NCBI RefSeq assembly: GCF_014216315.1
Contig: NZ_CP045702.1
Span: 4,464,001 to 4,528,000, forward strand
Origin: Streptomyces finlayi
Lineage (GTDB): Bacteria; Actinomycetota; Actinomycetes; Streptomycetales; Streptomycetaceae
Direction of reading: 5' to 3'
Length of the DNA: 64,000 nt
Positions 43,210 to 52,220 of this stretch are shown here, piece after piece. The translations under genes were made by a program, and so were the position numbers. The notes below the pieces were generated by a model that saw only the letters and a list, made by a program, of their open reading frames with translations, was not told where the DNA came from and did no database searches. Every line of letters begins with the position of its first letter. Positions within the stretch are counted from its first letter, which is position 1.

Positions 43210-44763
43210 GGCTCAATGCCGTTCGGTTAGGGGTTCGGTCAGCGGCGCAAACTCTCGGCGTTTCGGCTGGTGATACGGGTGCAGCCCCTGTAGTGGTTCT
43301 CGGGTCCGCCAAGACTCGTGTTCCTCCACAAGGGCTGCAGTGTCTGATTCTGTCATTACGCATGCCCCCGGTGTCTTTGCCGTGGGGCACTTGGGCGAGT
43401 TGACCCAGGTTGTCCCGTTCGATCTAGTCGACGAGGCACTCGCATCCGCAGGTGGTCTGCAGCAGCGGGTTCGACGGCTGCCGTCGCGGGTGGTGGTCTA
43501 CCTCCTGCTCGCAGGCGCACTGTTCACCGGGCTCGGCTGGACCGGGATCTGGTCCCGGCTGACCGCCTCACTGCCCGCGCCGCTGCCCGTGCCAGCGGGT
43601 TCATCGATCACGGCCGCGATGCGACGGGTCGGCCCCAAACCATTGAAAGCACTGTTCGACCTGGTCAAAGGCCCCGCAGCGGTGACCGCGACACAGACGA
43701 CACGGTTCGCGGGCAGGCTGGTCGTCGCGATCGACGGAACCCAGCTCGCCCTGCCGGACACACCCGCGAACCTCGCGGTGTTCCCCAAGGCGAAGGCAGG
43801 ACAGAACGGGCCGTCCGGATACCCGATGCTGCGCCTGGTCACGCTGGTGGCCTGCGGGACCCGAACCCTCATGGACGCCGTCTTCGGCACCGACGCGACC
43901 GGCGAGCTGACCTACGCCCGAGACCTGATCACCACCGCGGGCACGACCGGAGCACTACGGCCCGGGACGCTGCTTCTGGGTGACCGGAACTTCTCAGCCA
44001 CCGCCTTCGTGCGCACGGTCGCGTCCACGGGCGCGGACTTCCTCATCCGCGCCAAGACCCACAGCACCGCGCTCAAGCTGCCGATCCTGCGTCGTCTGCC
44101 CGACGGAACGTTCCTGTCCCGCATAGGCGAAGTCACCGTCCGCGTCATCGACGCCACCATCACCCTCGCCCCCACCGACGGCGCCGACAAGCGTCCCGCC
44201 ACCCACAGCACCTACCGGCTCGTCACCAGTCTGCTCGACCCCGACGAGGCACCCGCCACCGCTCTGGTCAGGCTCTACCGCGAACGCTGGGAGATCGAGA
44301 CCAGCTACTGCGAGCTGAAATCGACCATCCTCGGCGGCAGAGTCCTGCGCGGCCGCTACCCGGCAGCCGTCACCCAGGAAACCTGGGCGCTTCTGGTCGC
44401 CTACCAGGCACTACGCACCGCGATGAGCGACGCCGTCCTGCACCGGCCCAACATCGACCCCGACCGCACCGCATTCACCATCGCGCTGAACACGGCACGT
44501 GACCAGATCATCCGTGCCGCCGGCATCATCCCCCACACCAGGATCGACCTCGTCGGCCGGATCGGCACCGCCATACTCAACGGCCTCCTACCCGCCCGCC
44601 GAGACCGGTCCCGGCCCCGCGTGAAGAAACGAGCGATCAGCTCCAAGTACCGCGCCGTCGGCCGCAACATCGACCACCGCACCCACAGGACCACCGTCCA
44701 CATCGAGATCAACGCATTGCCAAGCCCACCGGACGGCTAACCGAACGGCATTGGACCTAGGCT
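43204..44763 (+). mobile_element. IS4-family insertion sequence, 1540 bp, with 10-bp target duplications
   Basis: The element spans 43214-44753. Its ends are a perfect 17-bp inverted repeat CAATGCCGTTCGGTTAG. It is flanked by exact 10-bp direct repeats GACCTAGGCT (43204-43213 and 44754-44763), the duplication length usual for the IS4 group. The left duplication includes the last four bases of MITE copy 3, so the IS arrived after the MITE. The transposase is intact, so it may be active. Confidence 0.92.
43340..44740 (+). CDS. IS4-family DDE transposase
   Basis: A 466-residue transposase. First catalytic Asp in VVAIDGTQL, second in LLGDRNFSA, and the YREK signature YRERWEIETSYCELK with the catalytic Glu. 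The start is a GTG at 43340, 126 bases inside the left end; the stop is 13 bases before the right end. The frame is complete. It would catalyse cut-and-paste of the IS. The MITE has different terminal repeats, so this transposase is unlikely to mobilise it. Confidence 0.92.
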   Translation: MSDSVITHAPGVFAVGHLGELTQVVPFDLVDEALASAGGLQQRVRRLPSRVVVYLLLAGALFTGLGWTGIWSRLTASLPAPLPVPAGSSITAAMRRVGPKPLKALFDLVKGPAAVTATQTTRFAGRLVVAIDGTQLALPDTPANLAVFPKAKAGQNGPSGYPMLRLVTLVACGTRTLMDAVFGTDATGELTYARDLITTAGTTGALRPGTLLLGDRNFSATAFVRTVASTGADFLIRAKTHSTALKLPILRRLPDGTFLSRIGEVTVRVIDATITLAPTDGADKRPATHSTYRLVTSLLDPDEAPATALVRLYRERWEIETSYCELKSTILGGRVLRGRYPAAVTQETWALLVAYQALRTAMSDAVLHRPNIDPDRTAFTIALNTARDQIIRAAGIIPHTRIDLVGRIGTAILNGLLPARRDRSRPRVKKRAISSKYRAVGRNIDHRTHRTTVHIEINALPSPPDG

Positions 44764-44771
44764 GACCTAGG

Positions 44772-44817
44772 CTTTCGTTTGGATCATGCCGGGCTCGCGG
44801 CCTGATCCAGACGAAAG
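44772..44817. terminator. Bidirectional terminator hairpin after the IS
   Basis: CTTTCGTTTGGATCA and TGATCCAGACGAAAG pair with a single mismatch around a GC-rich loop. It is placed between the plus-strand acylase/IS genes and the convergent minus-strand lipoprotein gene, which ends at 44843, so it may terminate both. Confidence 0.65.
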
Positions 44818-44842
44818 ACCCCAGCGCCCTGACCGGGCAGGG

Positions 44843-45736
44843 TCACTTGAGATACGGCTCAAGGGCCTTGCCCCAGGTCTTCGCCACCTCCTTGTAGGCC
44901 TGCTCGCAGCCCTTGCTCCGCTTCTCGGGCAGCACGTCCGGAGCGATCAGGTCCGCGTACCCCTCGGGGTCGGAGCCGTACACCCAGCAGGCCCAGGCGT
45001 GGAACCGCTTCTCGTCCACGGCGTGGTCATCGGCGAAAGCGGTCCGGGCGTCGCTCCGCGCGTCCTGGCGCGCCATCACCGCCCAGCCGTCCACGATGCC
45101 GCTGACGAGCCGCTTGTCGTCGTCGCCCGTGGTGAGGAGTGTGGCGGAGAGCTGGTCCACGGCCTCCTCCTCGTCCCCGTCGGACGACAGGCCGTTCATC
45201 GCGATCAGCCCGTGGCCCAGTGCGTGCACGACGACGCCCTGGGTCAGGCCGACGAGACCGGGTCCTGGGGGCGTCCCGAAGGCCGGCTCGACCCGGCCCA
45301 GGAACTCGTAGCAGTAGGTGATCGCCCGCGCCGTCGGGTCCCAGTACGCGTCGGTCGTGCCGCAGCTCTTCGCCTCGACGGGCACGTTGTAGGGGAGCGC
45401 GACGCGGCGGTTCACATACGCGGCGATGTCCTCCAGGGCCTTGTTCTTCCGGAGGAACGCCTCCGTCTCCCGGTCGGCCGCCGTCAGCCCCTCCGTGAAC
45501 GACACGACCAGCTCACCCTTCCCCGCGGGCGCGGCAGCCCTCGCCTGGGCCGCCGCGGTGTCCGCGGAGGGCTCGGCGGCGCCGCTGCCGCTCCGCGCGC
45601 CGCCGGAGGAGCAGCCCGCCGACGCCAGCCCCAGTACGGCGGCCAGCACCGCAGCCCCGGCCGCCCGCCGTACCGCCCGCGTCCCGGCCGGCGCACCCCT
45701 CCACGAGCCGTTCCAGGTCCGTGCCCGGGTTCGCAT
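44843..45736 (-). CDS. DUF4344-family lipoprotein, metallopeptidase-like, missing the HExxH glutamate
   Basis: A 297-residue lipoprotein: N-terminus with a lipobox LGLASAGCSS (Cys ~42), then a DUF4344 domain (YVNRRVALPYNVPVEAKSCGTTDAYWDP, EFLGRVEP). In this family the metal-binding motif is HExxH, but here the sequence is VVVHALGHGLIAMNG: Glu is replaced by Ala (codon GCA) while both histidines remain. So proteolysis is unlikely although metal or substrate binding may persist. A basic N-terminal extension before the signal could be trimmed by another start. It is surface-exposed, membrane-anchored. Confidence 0.78.
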   Translation of the reverse strand: MRTRARTWNGSWRGAPAGTRAVRRAAGAAVLAAVLGLASAGCSSGGARSGSGAAEPSADTAAAQARAAAPAGKGELVVSFTEGLTAADRETEAFLRKNKALEDIAAYVNRRVALPYNVPVEAKSCGTTDAYWDPTARAITYCYEFLGRVEPAFGTPPGPGLVGLTQGVVVHALGHGLIAMNGLSSDGDEEEAVDQLSATLLTTGDDDKRLVSGIVDGWAVMARQDARSDARTAFADDHAVDEKRFHAWACWVYGSDPEGYADLIAPDVLPEKRSKGCEQAYKEVAKTWGKALEPYLK

Positions 45737-45898
45737 CGAAACTCAGCCCCTCACGATCGGCGATCGGTCCCTCCACGAAGGTCCGGGACACCACCGGTGA
45801 GGGCCAGCGTTCGGGGACTGTTCGGGTGAACGCCCGGACTCCGGGAATCCGGCGGCATACGTTTGAGCCCCACCGGTCGACGACGGAGGTGTCCTCGC

Positions 45899-46744
45899 AT
45901 GAGGCTCGCCACAACGATCTTCCTCACCGACGAGACGATCACACCGGTCGCGCTCGCACGTGAACTGGAACAGCGGGGGTTCGCCGGGCTCTATCTGCCC
46001 GAGCACACCCACATCCCGGTGAGCCGGGAGTCGCCCTACCCGGCGGGCGGCGAGCTGCCCGCCGAGTACGGCAGGACCCTGGACCCCTTCGTCGCCCTCG
46101 GCCAGGCGGCGGCCGTGACGGAACGCCTCACGCTCGGCACCGGCATCACGCTGATCGCCCAGCACGACCCGATCGACCTGGCCAAGCAGGTCGCCACGCT
46201 CGACCACCTCTCCGGTGGCCGCTTCACCCTCGGGATCGGCTACGGGTGGAACGTCGAGGAGGCCGCCGACCACGGGGTCGACTGGTCGAAGCGGCGGGCT
46301 CTCGGCCATGACCGGCTGGCTCTCATGCGGGCGCTGTGGGCGACCGAACCGACGGCGTACGAGGGCGAGTACGGCTCCGTGCGGGCGAGCACGGCGTATC
46401 CGAAGCCGGTCCAGGAACCGCGCGGGCCCGTGACCGGACCGCGCACCCTGATCGGCGGAGCCGCGGGTCCCAAGCTGTTCGCGCGGATCGCGGAGTCCGC
46501 GGACGGCTGGCTGCCGATCGGCGGGCGGGGCCTCTCGCAGTCCGTACCGGAGCTGCGGAGGGTCTGGGAGGCGGCGGGCCGGGACCCGCAGCACCTCCAG
46601 GTGGTGCCGTACGCGGTCCTCCCGAGCCCGGGGAAGCTGGCGCACTACGCGGACCTGGGCATCGAGGAGGTCGTCCTCCAGCTGCCTCCGGAGCCCGCGC
46701 CGGGGGTGCTGCGGGTGCTGGACGCCTACGCGGCGCACCTGTAG
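45899..46744 (+). CDS. LLM-class F420-dependent oxidoreductase
   Basis: A 281-residue luciferase-like protein from ATG 45899, 8 bases after GGAGGT. Typical stretches: YLPEHTHIPVSRESP, GTGITLIAQHDPIDLAKQVATLDHLSGGRFTLGIGYGWN, and a late VVLQLPPEPAPGVLRVLD. The TIGR03619-like F420 subgroup is suggested by length and the HTHIPVS motif. Solitary gene, divergent from the DUF4344 gene; no pathway partner is clear. F420 use is supported indirectly by the FO synthase gene in the window. Confidence 0.85.
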   Translation: MRLATTIFLTDETITPVALARELEQRGFAGLYLPEHTHIPVSRESPYPAGGELPAEYGRTLDPFVALGQAAAVTERLTLGTGITLIAQHDPIDLAKQVATLDHLSGGRFTLGIGYGWNVEEAADHGVDWSKRRALGHDRLALMRALWATEPTAYEGEYGSVRASTAYPKPVQEPRGPVTGPRTLIGGAAGPKLFARIAESADGWLPIGGRGLSQSVPELRRVWEAAGRDPQHLQVVPYAVLPSPGKLAHYADLGIEEVVLQLPPEPAPGVLRVLDAYAAHL

Positions 46745-47032
46745 CGGGGCGGGCCGGACCGCGGGTGCGGTCCGGCCCCTGTCGTGCACGGGCTTCGCCC
46801 GGTTCGTGGAGGTGCGCCGACGGGAATGGCGCCGATCCGACCGCCGCGACAGGAACCTGACAAGCGCTTGACCTCGAGAGAACGGTCATAGCAGGACAAA
46901 GGTCGGTATCTGTGACCGGGCGAACCCCTCCCGCTGCAACCGGGTGAACCGAAGTGGCATCCTTCAACACTGAGATCGAAGCGCGGACCGCCTCACCTCA
47001 CGTGAGGGGCCGCCTGGGAGTAGGGGGAGCCG

Positions 47033-48517
47033 TTGAACAGGCCGCTGCGGCACATCGCCATCTTCTGCGGGCTGTTGATGCTGGCCCTGTTACTGCGCGC
47101 CAACTGGCTGCAGTTCGCCGAGCGCGAGGAGCTCGCCAACCACGAGTACAACCGGCGCGTCAAGATCACGCAGTTCGCCACCCCGCGCGGTGACATCATC
47201 GTCGGCGGCGAGGCGGTGACCGGGTCGAAGGCCGTGGACGGCGCCGAATTCAAGTACAAGCGCACCTTCAAGAACGGACCGATGTACGCCCCGGTCACCG
47301 GGTACGCCTCACAGGCGCAGGGCATGTCCCTCCTGGAGAACACGTACGACGAGGTGCTCAGCGGCCAGGACGAGCGGTTCGCCTTCCGGCATGCCAAGGA
47401 CATCCTCACCGGGGATCCGCGGCGCGGCGGCGATGTGATCACGACCATCGACCCGAAGGCGCAGGAGGCCGCGTACAAGGGGCTGACCGCCATCGAGGCC
47501 CGTGGCGCGGTCGTCGCCCTCGACCCGGCCACCGGCAAGGTCCTCGCGCTCGCCTCCACCCCCTCGTACGACCCCGGGGTCTTCGCCGGGAACTCCTTCA
47601 AGGAGGGCGACAAATACCAGGCGCTCGAGAAGGACAAGGGCAAGCCGCTCGCCAACCGTCCGCTGCGCGAGACCTACCCGCCCGGCTCGACCTTCAAGAT
47701 CCTCACGGCCGCGGCGGCCCTTGAGCACGGTGTCGTCACGGATGTCGACGCCAGGACGGACGCGGTCTCCCCGTACCCCCTCCCGCTCTCCACGAACAAG
47801 ATCAGCAGCGAGGCCGGCGACGCCGCCTGCAACAAGGCGTCCCTGAAGACGGCCATGCAGTACTCCTGCAACAACGTCTTCCTCGACGCGGCGGCCAAGC
47901 TGGGTGACGACAAGATGCGGGAGACGGCGGAGAAGTTCGGATTCAACTCCGACGTCTACTCCGAGGACTTCGGTGACCTGCTCGCCACGAAGAGCCTCTA
48001 CCCGGAGGAACTGGACAAGCCGGGCACCGCGCTGACCGGCATGGGCCAGGGCTCGCTCACCAGCACCCCGATGCAGATGGCGATGGTCACGGCGGCCATG
48101 GCCAACAACGGCAAGCTGATGCAGCCGTACATCGTCGACGAACTCCGCGGCCCCGACGTCTCCTCCCTGGAGCAGAACGAGCCGCAGCTCATGAGCCAGG
48201 CCGTCTCCGAGGAGACCGCGAAGAAGGTCCAGGAGATGATGGAGTTCACCGCCAAGGAGGGCAGCGCCCAGCGCGCCCTGATCGACGGTGTGACGGTCGG
48301 CGGCAAGACCGGCACCGCGCAGCGGGGCGTGGACGTGCGCAAGGAGGTCCCGTACGGCTGGTTCGTCTCGTACGGCAAGAAGGCCGACGGGCAGTCGGTG
48401 GCGGTCGCGGTCTTCATCGACCCGACGGCGATGGACATCTCCCGCGAGCAGATCTCGGGTGGCAGCCTCGGTGCCCCGATCGCGAGGAACGTGATGAAGG
48501 CGGTGCTGGGGAAGTAG
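47033..48517 (+). CDS. pbpA: Class B penicillin-binding protein (PbpA/FtsI-like transpeptidase)
   Basis: A 494-residue protein from a TTG at 47033, 4 bases after GGGGGAG. One N-terminal membrane helix (HIAIFCGLLMLALLLRANWL) anchors an extracellular transpeptidase. The active-site motifs are STFK (PPGSTFKI), SCN (QYSCNNVF) and KTG (GGKTGTAQR). The enzyme crosslinks peptidoglycan. An RRM-like dimerisation region precedes the catalytic domain, as in PbpA of actinobacteria. The gene is followed at once by a perfect 13-bp hairpin. Confidence 0.88.
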   Translation: MNRPLRHIAIFCGLLMLALLLRANWLQFAEREELANHEYNRRVKITQFATPRGDIIVGGEAVTGSKAVDGAEFKYKRTFKNGPMYAPVTGYASQAQGMSLLENTYDEVLSGQDERFAFRHAKDILTGDPRRGGDVITTIDPKAQEAAYKGLTAIEARGAVVALDPATGKVLALASTPSYDPGVFAGNSFKEGDKYQALEKDKGKPLANRPLRETYPPGSTFKILTAAAALEHGVVTDVDARTDAVSPYPLPLSTNKISSEAGDAACNKASLKTAMQYSCNNVFLDAAAKLGDDKMRETAEKFGFNSDVYSEDFGDLLATKSLYPEELDKPGTALTGMGQGSLTSTPMQMAMVTAAMANNGKLMQPYIVDELRGPDVSSLEQNEPQLMSQAVSEETAKKVQEMMEFTAKEGSAQRALIDGVTVGGKTGTAQRGVDVRKEVPYGWFVSYGKKADGQSVAVAVFIDPTAMDISREQISGGSLGAPIARNVMKAVLGK

Positions 48518-48539
48518 GCCCCCCGACCTACTTCCCCAG
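48506..48539 (+). terminator. Terminator overlapping the PBP stop codon
   Basis: CTGGGGAAGTAGG (containing the TAG stop) and CCTACTTCCCCAG form a perfect 13-bp stem with an 8-base loop. Confidence 0.8.
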
Positions 48540-48670
48540 CGGTGCCCCAGGGCCTCCCTCGTAGGGCGCTGCCGGGTTTCCCCGGCCGGCGCCGCCCTGG
48601 GCTCTTCCCCCCTGGCAGGTGCCGCGCCTGGCTTCCCCCTCGCCGGCGCGGCACCGGGTCTCTGTACGGC

Positions 48671-50539
48671 CTAGCTCTGCCTCGTCCAGCGCTGCGACGC
48701 CTCTCCGGCGCACGTCGACGTCACCAGGAAACTGGTCGTACCCAGGTCGAGGCAGCCGCCGTTGTAGACGCTCACGAGGCTTCCGCCGGAACCGGTGCGC
48801 CAGTTCCGGCCGGCGTCCTGGGCACAGTCGCCCACGAAGACGGCCTGGCCGGGCATGTTGGCGTACAGGCACTGGCCGGTCTGCTGGTTGACGAGCTTGA
48901 AGCTGCCGTCCGAGCCGCTCCGTGTGGTCCACCGTGCGGTCGAATCCGAGCAGGGGCCGAGATCCGAGCCGCCGTACGTCTGCGTGATGCAGCCGTCGGT
49001 GTCGCCGTTGCGGTAGCGGTGGGTGCCGGAGGAGGGCGGTGGGGCGGCCGAGGACGGCGCCGAACCGCCTCCGCCGGAGGCGGCGCCGGAGTCGCCCGAG
49101 CCTGCCGGGTCGTCGGAGCCCCCGGGATCGTCGGAGCCGCCGGGGCTGCCCGAGCCGTCGTTCCCGTCGTCGCCCGCGCCGCCGGCCGAGACCTGGGAGG
49201 CCCCGTCCTGCTCCCTGCCTCCGCCGCCGGCCGCGTCGTTCGCGTCGGCCTCGTTCTTGAGGGCCCCGTTCTTGTCGCCGGCCTCGTCCCCCGCTTTGTC
49301 CTTGCCGTCCGGCTTCCCCGGTGACGCCGTGCCGGAGGAGCTCCCGCTCGACGTCGCCGCGGGATCGGCCGGTGCGGAGACGGAGGCCGACGGGTCGGTC
49401 TTCTCCGTGGCCCCGGGTGAGGAGATGTACGGGAGTAGCTGGAGCGCGAGGGTCGTGCCGCCCACCGTGACGACGACGGGGACGACGGCGAGGAAGGCGC
49501 GCTTGCGGCGGCGTTCGGGCCGTTCGGGGCGCTTGGAGCCTTCGACGACCGGCTGCGGCTCCTGTTCCGTTTCCGGCTTCGCCTTTCCGCCCGCCAGCGG
49601 GACGGTCGGTGTGTCGATCTTCTGCGTGACCGCGGCGAAGGCGGCCCGCTCGGCCAGCCGCTCCGAGATGACCGCAGGCCACGGCGGACCGGTGAACGGG
49701 CCCTGCCGGGCGGCGTGTTCGAGGAGCTCGGCGGCGGTCGGACGCCCGTCGGGGTCCTTGTCCAGGCAGGCCGCGACGAGGTCGGCGAGCGCCGGGTCCA
49801 GCTCCCGCAGGGGCTCAAGGACGGGCTCTTCGTGGACGATGCGGTAGAGCACACCGTGGCCCGAGTCCTCCCCGAAGGGCGGCCGGCCGCACGCGGCGTA
49901 CGTGAGCGCCGAGGCGAGCGCGAAGACGTCGGTGGCGCCGCTCAGCCCCCGTGACCCCGAGGCCTGTTCGGGGGCCATGTAGGCGGGCGTTCCCACGACC
50001 ATGCCGGTCCTGGTCAGCTGGCTCTGCTCGGTGGCCCGGGCCACGCCGAAGTCGATGAGGGTGAGCCCGTCGAGGGTCAGCATCAGGTTGGACGGTTTGA
50101 TGTCCCGGTGAACCATGTCCAGTGCGTGCACCGAGGCCAGGGCGGCTGCCGTCTCCCGCAGCAGGAGCCACAGCGCCCGCGCGGGCAACGGGCCGCCGTG
50201 CAGGTCGACGGCCTGCCGCAGGGTGAGCCCGGGGACGTACGCCGTGGCGAACCACGGAGGCATGGCCGCGCGGTCGCTGGCGAGCAGTGGCGCGGTTGCC
50301 TCCGCCGGCAGCCGGGCCAGATTGTCGAGCTCGTGCCCGAACCGGCGCAGGAAGTCCCCGTCCTCGCCGACGACGGAGGAGAGCAACTGCTTGACGGCCA
50401 CGTAACGGCCCTCGTGGACACCGAGGTAGACCCGCCCCATGCCACCGGCCCCGAGCCGCCCCGCAAGCGGGATGGACCCGATCCGGAGCGGGTCGCCGGC
50501 CTCCAGGGGCTCGGCCCCGCTTCCCTCCAGCTCGAACAC
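48671..50539 (-). CDS. Ser/Thr protein kinase with C-terminal ricin B-type lectin domain
   Basis: A 622-residue protein. The kinase domain holds the glycine loop GAGGMGRVYLG, VAVKQ, HRDIKPSNLM, DFGVA and APE, i.e. a full active Hanks-type kinase. One membrane helix (AFLAVVPVVVTVGGTTLALQLL) follows at ~residue 350, then a Ser/Pro/Asp-rich linker, and an extracellular ~125-residue beta-trefoil (GCITQTYGG, QCLYANMPGQ, NGGCLDLG, CAGEASQRW). So extracellular carbohydrate binding may control an intracellular kinase; this is inferred from architecture. It is divergent from a TetR gene. Confidence 0.85.
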   Translation of the reverse strand: MFELEGSGAEPLEAGDPLRIGSIPLAGRLGAGGMGRVYLGVHEGRYVAVKQLLSSVVGEDGDFLRRFGHELDNLARLPAEATAPLLASDRAAMPPWFATAYVPGLTLRQAVDLHGGPLPARALWLLLRETAAALASVHALDMVHRDIKPSNLMLTLDGLTLIDFGVARATEQSQLTRTGMVVGTPAYMAPEQASGSRGLSGATDVFALASALTYAACGRPPFGEDSGHGVLYRIVHEEPVLEPLRELDPALADLVAACLDKDPDGRPTAAELLEHAARQGPFTGPPWPAVISERLAERAAFAAVTQKIDTPTVPLAGGKAKPETEQEPQPVVEGSKRPERPERRRKRAFLAVVPVVVTVGGTTLALQLLPYISSPGATEKTDPSASVSAPADPAATSSGSSSGTASPGKPDGKDKAGDEAGDKNGALKNEADANDAAGGGGREQDGASQVSAGGAGDDGNDGSGSPGGSDDPGGSDDPAGSGDSGAASGGGGSAPSSAAPPPSSGTHRYRNGDTDGCITQTYGGSDLGPCSDSTARWTTRSGSDGSFKLVNQQTGQCLYANMPGQAVFVGDCAQDAGRNWRTGSGGSLVSVYNGGCLDLGTTSFLVTSTCAGEASQRWTRQS

Positions 50540-50565
50540 GTCAGCCCCGTAGAATTGGAATCAGT

Positions 50566-50586
50566 TTCTAGAAATCTACTCTAGAA
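50566..50586. promoter_or_regulatory. TetR-type operator dyad between the kinase and TetR genes
   Basis: TTCTAGA-N7-TCTAGAA is a perfect inverted repeat of 7+7 bases, 15 bases upstream of the TetR start and 26 bases upstream of the kinase start. Autoregulation of the divergent pair is likely. Confidence 0.6.
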
Positions 50587-50601
50587 CCGGTAAGGATCTC
50601 T

Positions 50602-51195
50602 ATGACCCCCAAACAGCAACGCGGCACGGTGACGGCCGACTTGCTCCTCGACGCCGCTCTGCGCCTCTACGGCGCCGAGGGCGAACGGGGCATCACGGTG
50701 GGCGCGGTCACCAAGGCGAGCGGGGTCAGCCTGGGCAGCCTGTACCACCACTTCGGCAGCATCGACGGACTCGTCGCCGAGCTGATGCACCGCTGGCTGA
50801 CCCGGCTGCTGGGCGATCTGTTCACGGCCTTGCAGGAGGCCCGCACCACGCAGGCGGCCATCCACGGTCTCGTGCGGGCCTATCTGGCCTTCGTCAAGGA
50901 ACACCGGGATGCCGCGCTGCTCCTGCACTCCTCCACGGCCGACCAGCACAACATGTCCCGCGGCAAGGAGATCCGCGATACGCAGGAGGCCAGGCTCTCG
51001 GCCTTCGGCCTGTGGCTCGATCCACGCATCGAGAGCGGTGAACTCGCCCCGCTGCCTCACGCGTTGATCGAGTCCTTGGTCCTCGGTCCGGTCGTGGCCG
51101 TCGCCCGCCGCTGGCTCTCCGGCATCGACGACGTCGACCTCGACGAGGCCGCCCGCCTCCTGCCCGACCGGATCTGGCGATCACTGGCCCCGTGA
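50602..51195 (+). CDS. TetR-family transcriptional regulator
   Basis: A 197-residue protein from ATG 50602 (MTPKQQRGTVTADLLL). The TetR HTH is LYGAEGERGITVGAVTKASGVSLGSLYHHFGSIDGLVAEL. The C-terminal ligand domain is generic. A 7+7 dyad in the promoter suggests autoregulation and control of the divergent ricin-domain kinase gene. Confidence 0.88.
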   Translation: MTPKQQRGTVTADLLLDAALRLYGAEGERGITVGAVTKASGVSLGSLYHHFGSIDGLVAELMHRWLTRLLGDLFTALQEARTTQAAIHGLVRAYLAFVKEHRDAALLLHSSTADQHNMSRGKEIRDTQEARLSAFGLWLDPRIESGELAPLPHALIESLVLGPVVAVARRWLSGIDDVDLDEAARLLPDRIWRSLAP

Positions 51196-51408
51196 GGGGT
51201 GCCTCCGGAGCGGCCCACGAGCGGGCGGGCCGGTCGGCGATCAGCAGGGCGGCGCCGGCCGGGCGGAAGCCGAGCCGGGCGAGCCCCCGCTGTTCGGCGA
51301 GGCGTTCCTGTGGACAGGGCTGTTCCGCCGGGCCGCCTCGACCGAATAGGCGGGACCGGACAGGAGGGGCGTGCTGGGCGGTACGTGTGCGATCGGCCGG
51401 GCGCGTCC

Positions 51409-52101
51409 CTACACCGACCTGAGCGCCCGGGACCGTGCGGGGGCCGGGGTCTTGTCCGTGACGGGTTCGGCGAGCAGCGACGGGAGTTCCGTCAGTGTCG
51501 TGAGGTGCCAGTCCGCCGTCTCCGTCACGTCCGGGTGCTCCGCCCACCAGTGGCCGTACGGGCCGCGCCGGATGTGCGCAGTCCGCAGGCCCAGGGCCTT
51601 GGCGGGGAACAGGTCGTTGGCCGGGTGGTCGCCCACGTACAGCGTGGCCCGGGGGTCGGCTTCCGCGGCGTCCAGTACGTGGGCGAAGAAGCCCGGATCC
51701 GGTTTGGCGACGCCCCACTCCTCCGAGGTGACGACCAGGTCCGCGGGGAGATCCAGGGCGCGGAGCAGTTCGCCCGCGCGCGCGGTCCGGTTGCCCGCGA
51801 TCACGACCCGCAGGCCCAGCGCGCGCAGCTCGGCGAGGGCGGGGCGGACGTCGGGGTAGAGGTCCGACTCGTCCAGGTGCTCACCCCGGCCGGCCGCCGC
51901 ACGGGCGTGCGCGGCCGCGGCGACGTCCATGCCGGGGCGCAGCAGCCGCAGCGCGTCGGTGCCCTCGCCGCCCTGGACGACCGCGGCGCCGACCATGGCG
52001 CTGAGTGTGTGCGGGGGGATGCCAAGCCAGTTGGCCCAGGACGCCCAGTAGCGGTCGTCGCGGATGAGTGTTTCGCCGATGCCGAGGACGATCGTTTCCA
52101 T
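51409..52101 (-). CDS. HAD-like hydrolase, catalytic Asp absent
   Basis: A 230-residue protein from ATG 52101 (METIVLGIGETL). The HAD fold is recognisable: motif III Lys in VAKPDPGFFAHVLD, motif IV VGDHPANDLFPAKALG, and a cap domain (GIPPHTLSAMVG). Motif I, normally a DxDxT/DVGET-type loop with the nucleophilic Asp, reads LGIGETL, so the nucleophile position is Gly (codon GGC). It is probably not a phosphatase; it may bind a ligand or be a pseudoenzyme. It lies convergent/divergent between the TetR and FO synthase genes, with no operon. Confidence 0.75.
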   Translation of the reverse strand: METIVLGIGETLIRDDRYWASWANWLGIPPHTLSAMVGAAVVQGGEGTDALRLLRPGMDVAAAAHARAAAGRGEHLDESDLYPDVRPALAELRALGLRVVIAGNRTARAGELLRALDLPADLVVTSEEWGVAKPDPGFFAHVLDAAEADPRATLYVGDHPANDLFPAKALGLRTAHIRRGPYGHWWAEHPDVTETADWHLTTLTELPSLLAEPVTDKTPAPARSRALRSV

Positions 52102-52220
52102 CACCGGGCCGAGCCTACGGGGCAAGCGGGGCATATCGGTCCAGGCGCCAGGGGTGCGGAGGAGGTCCCACCCGCCGGAGTGCCGGTCGGGGGCGGGTGC
52201 CTCGCTCGTATGCTCGGTTC

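Noticed and set aside
51196..51408. Possible C-terminal remnant in the gap between TetR and the HAD-like gene
   Set aside because: A minus-strand stretch resembles a tail (GFRPAGAALLIADRP) but is too short and unanchored to call.
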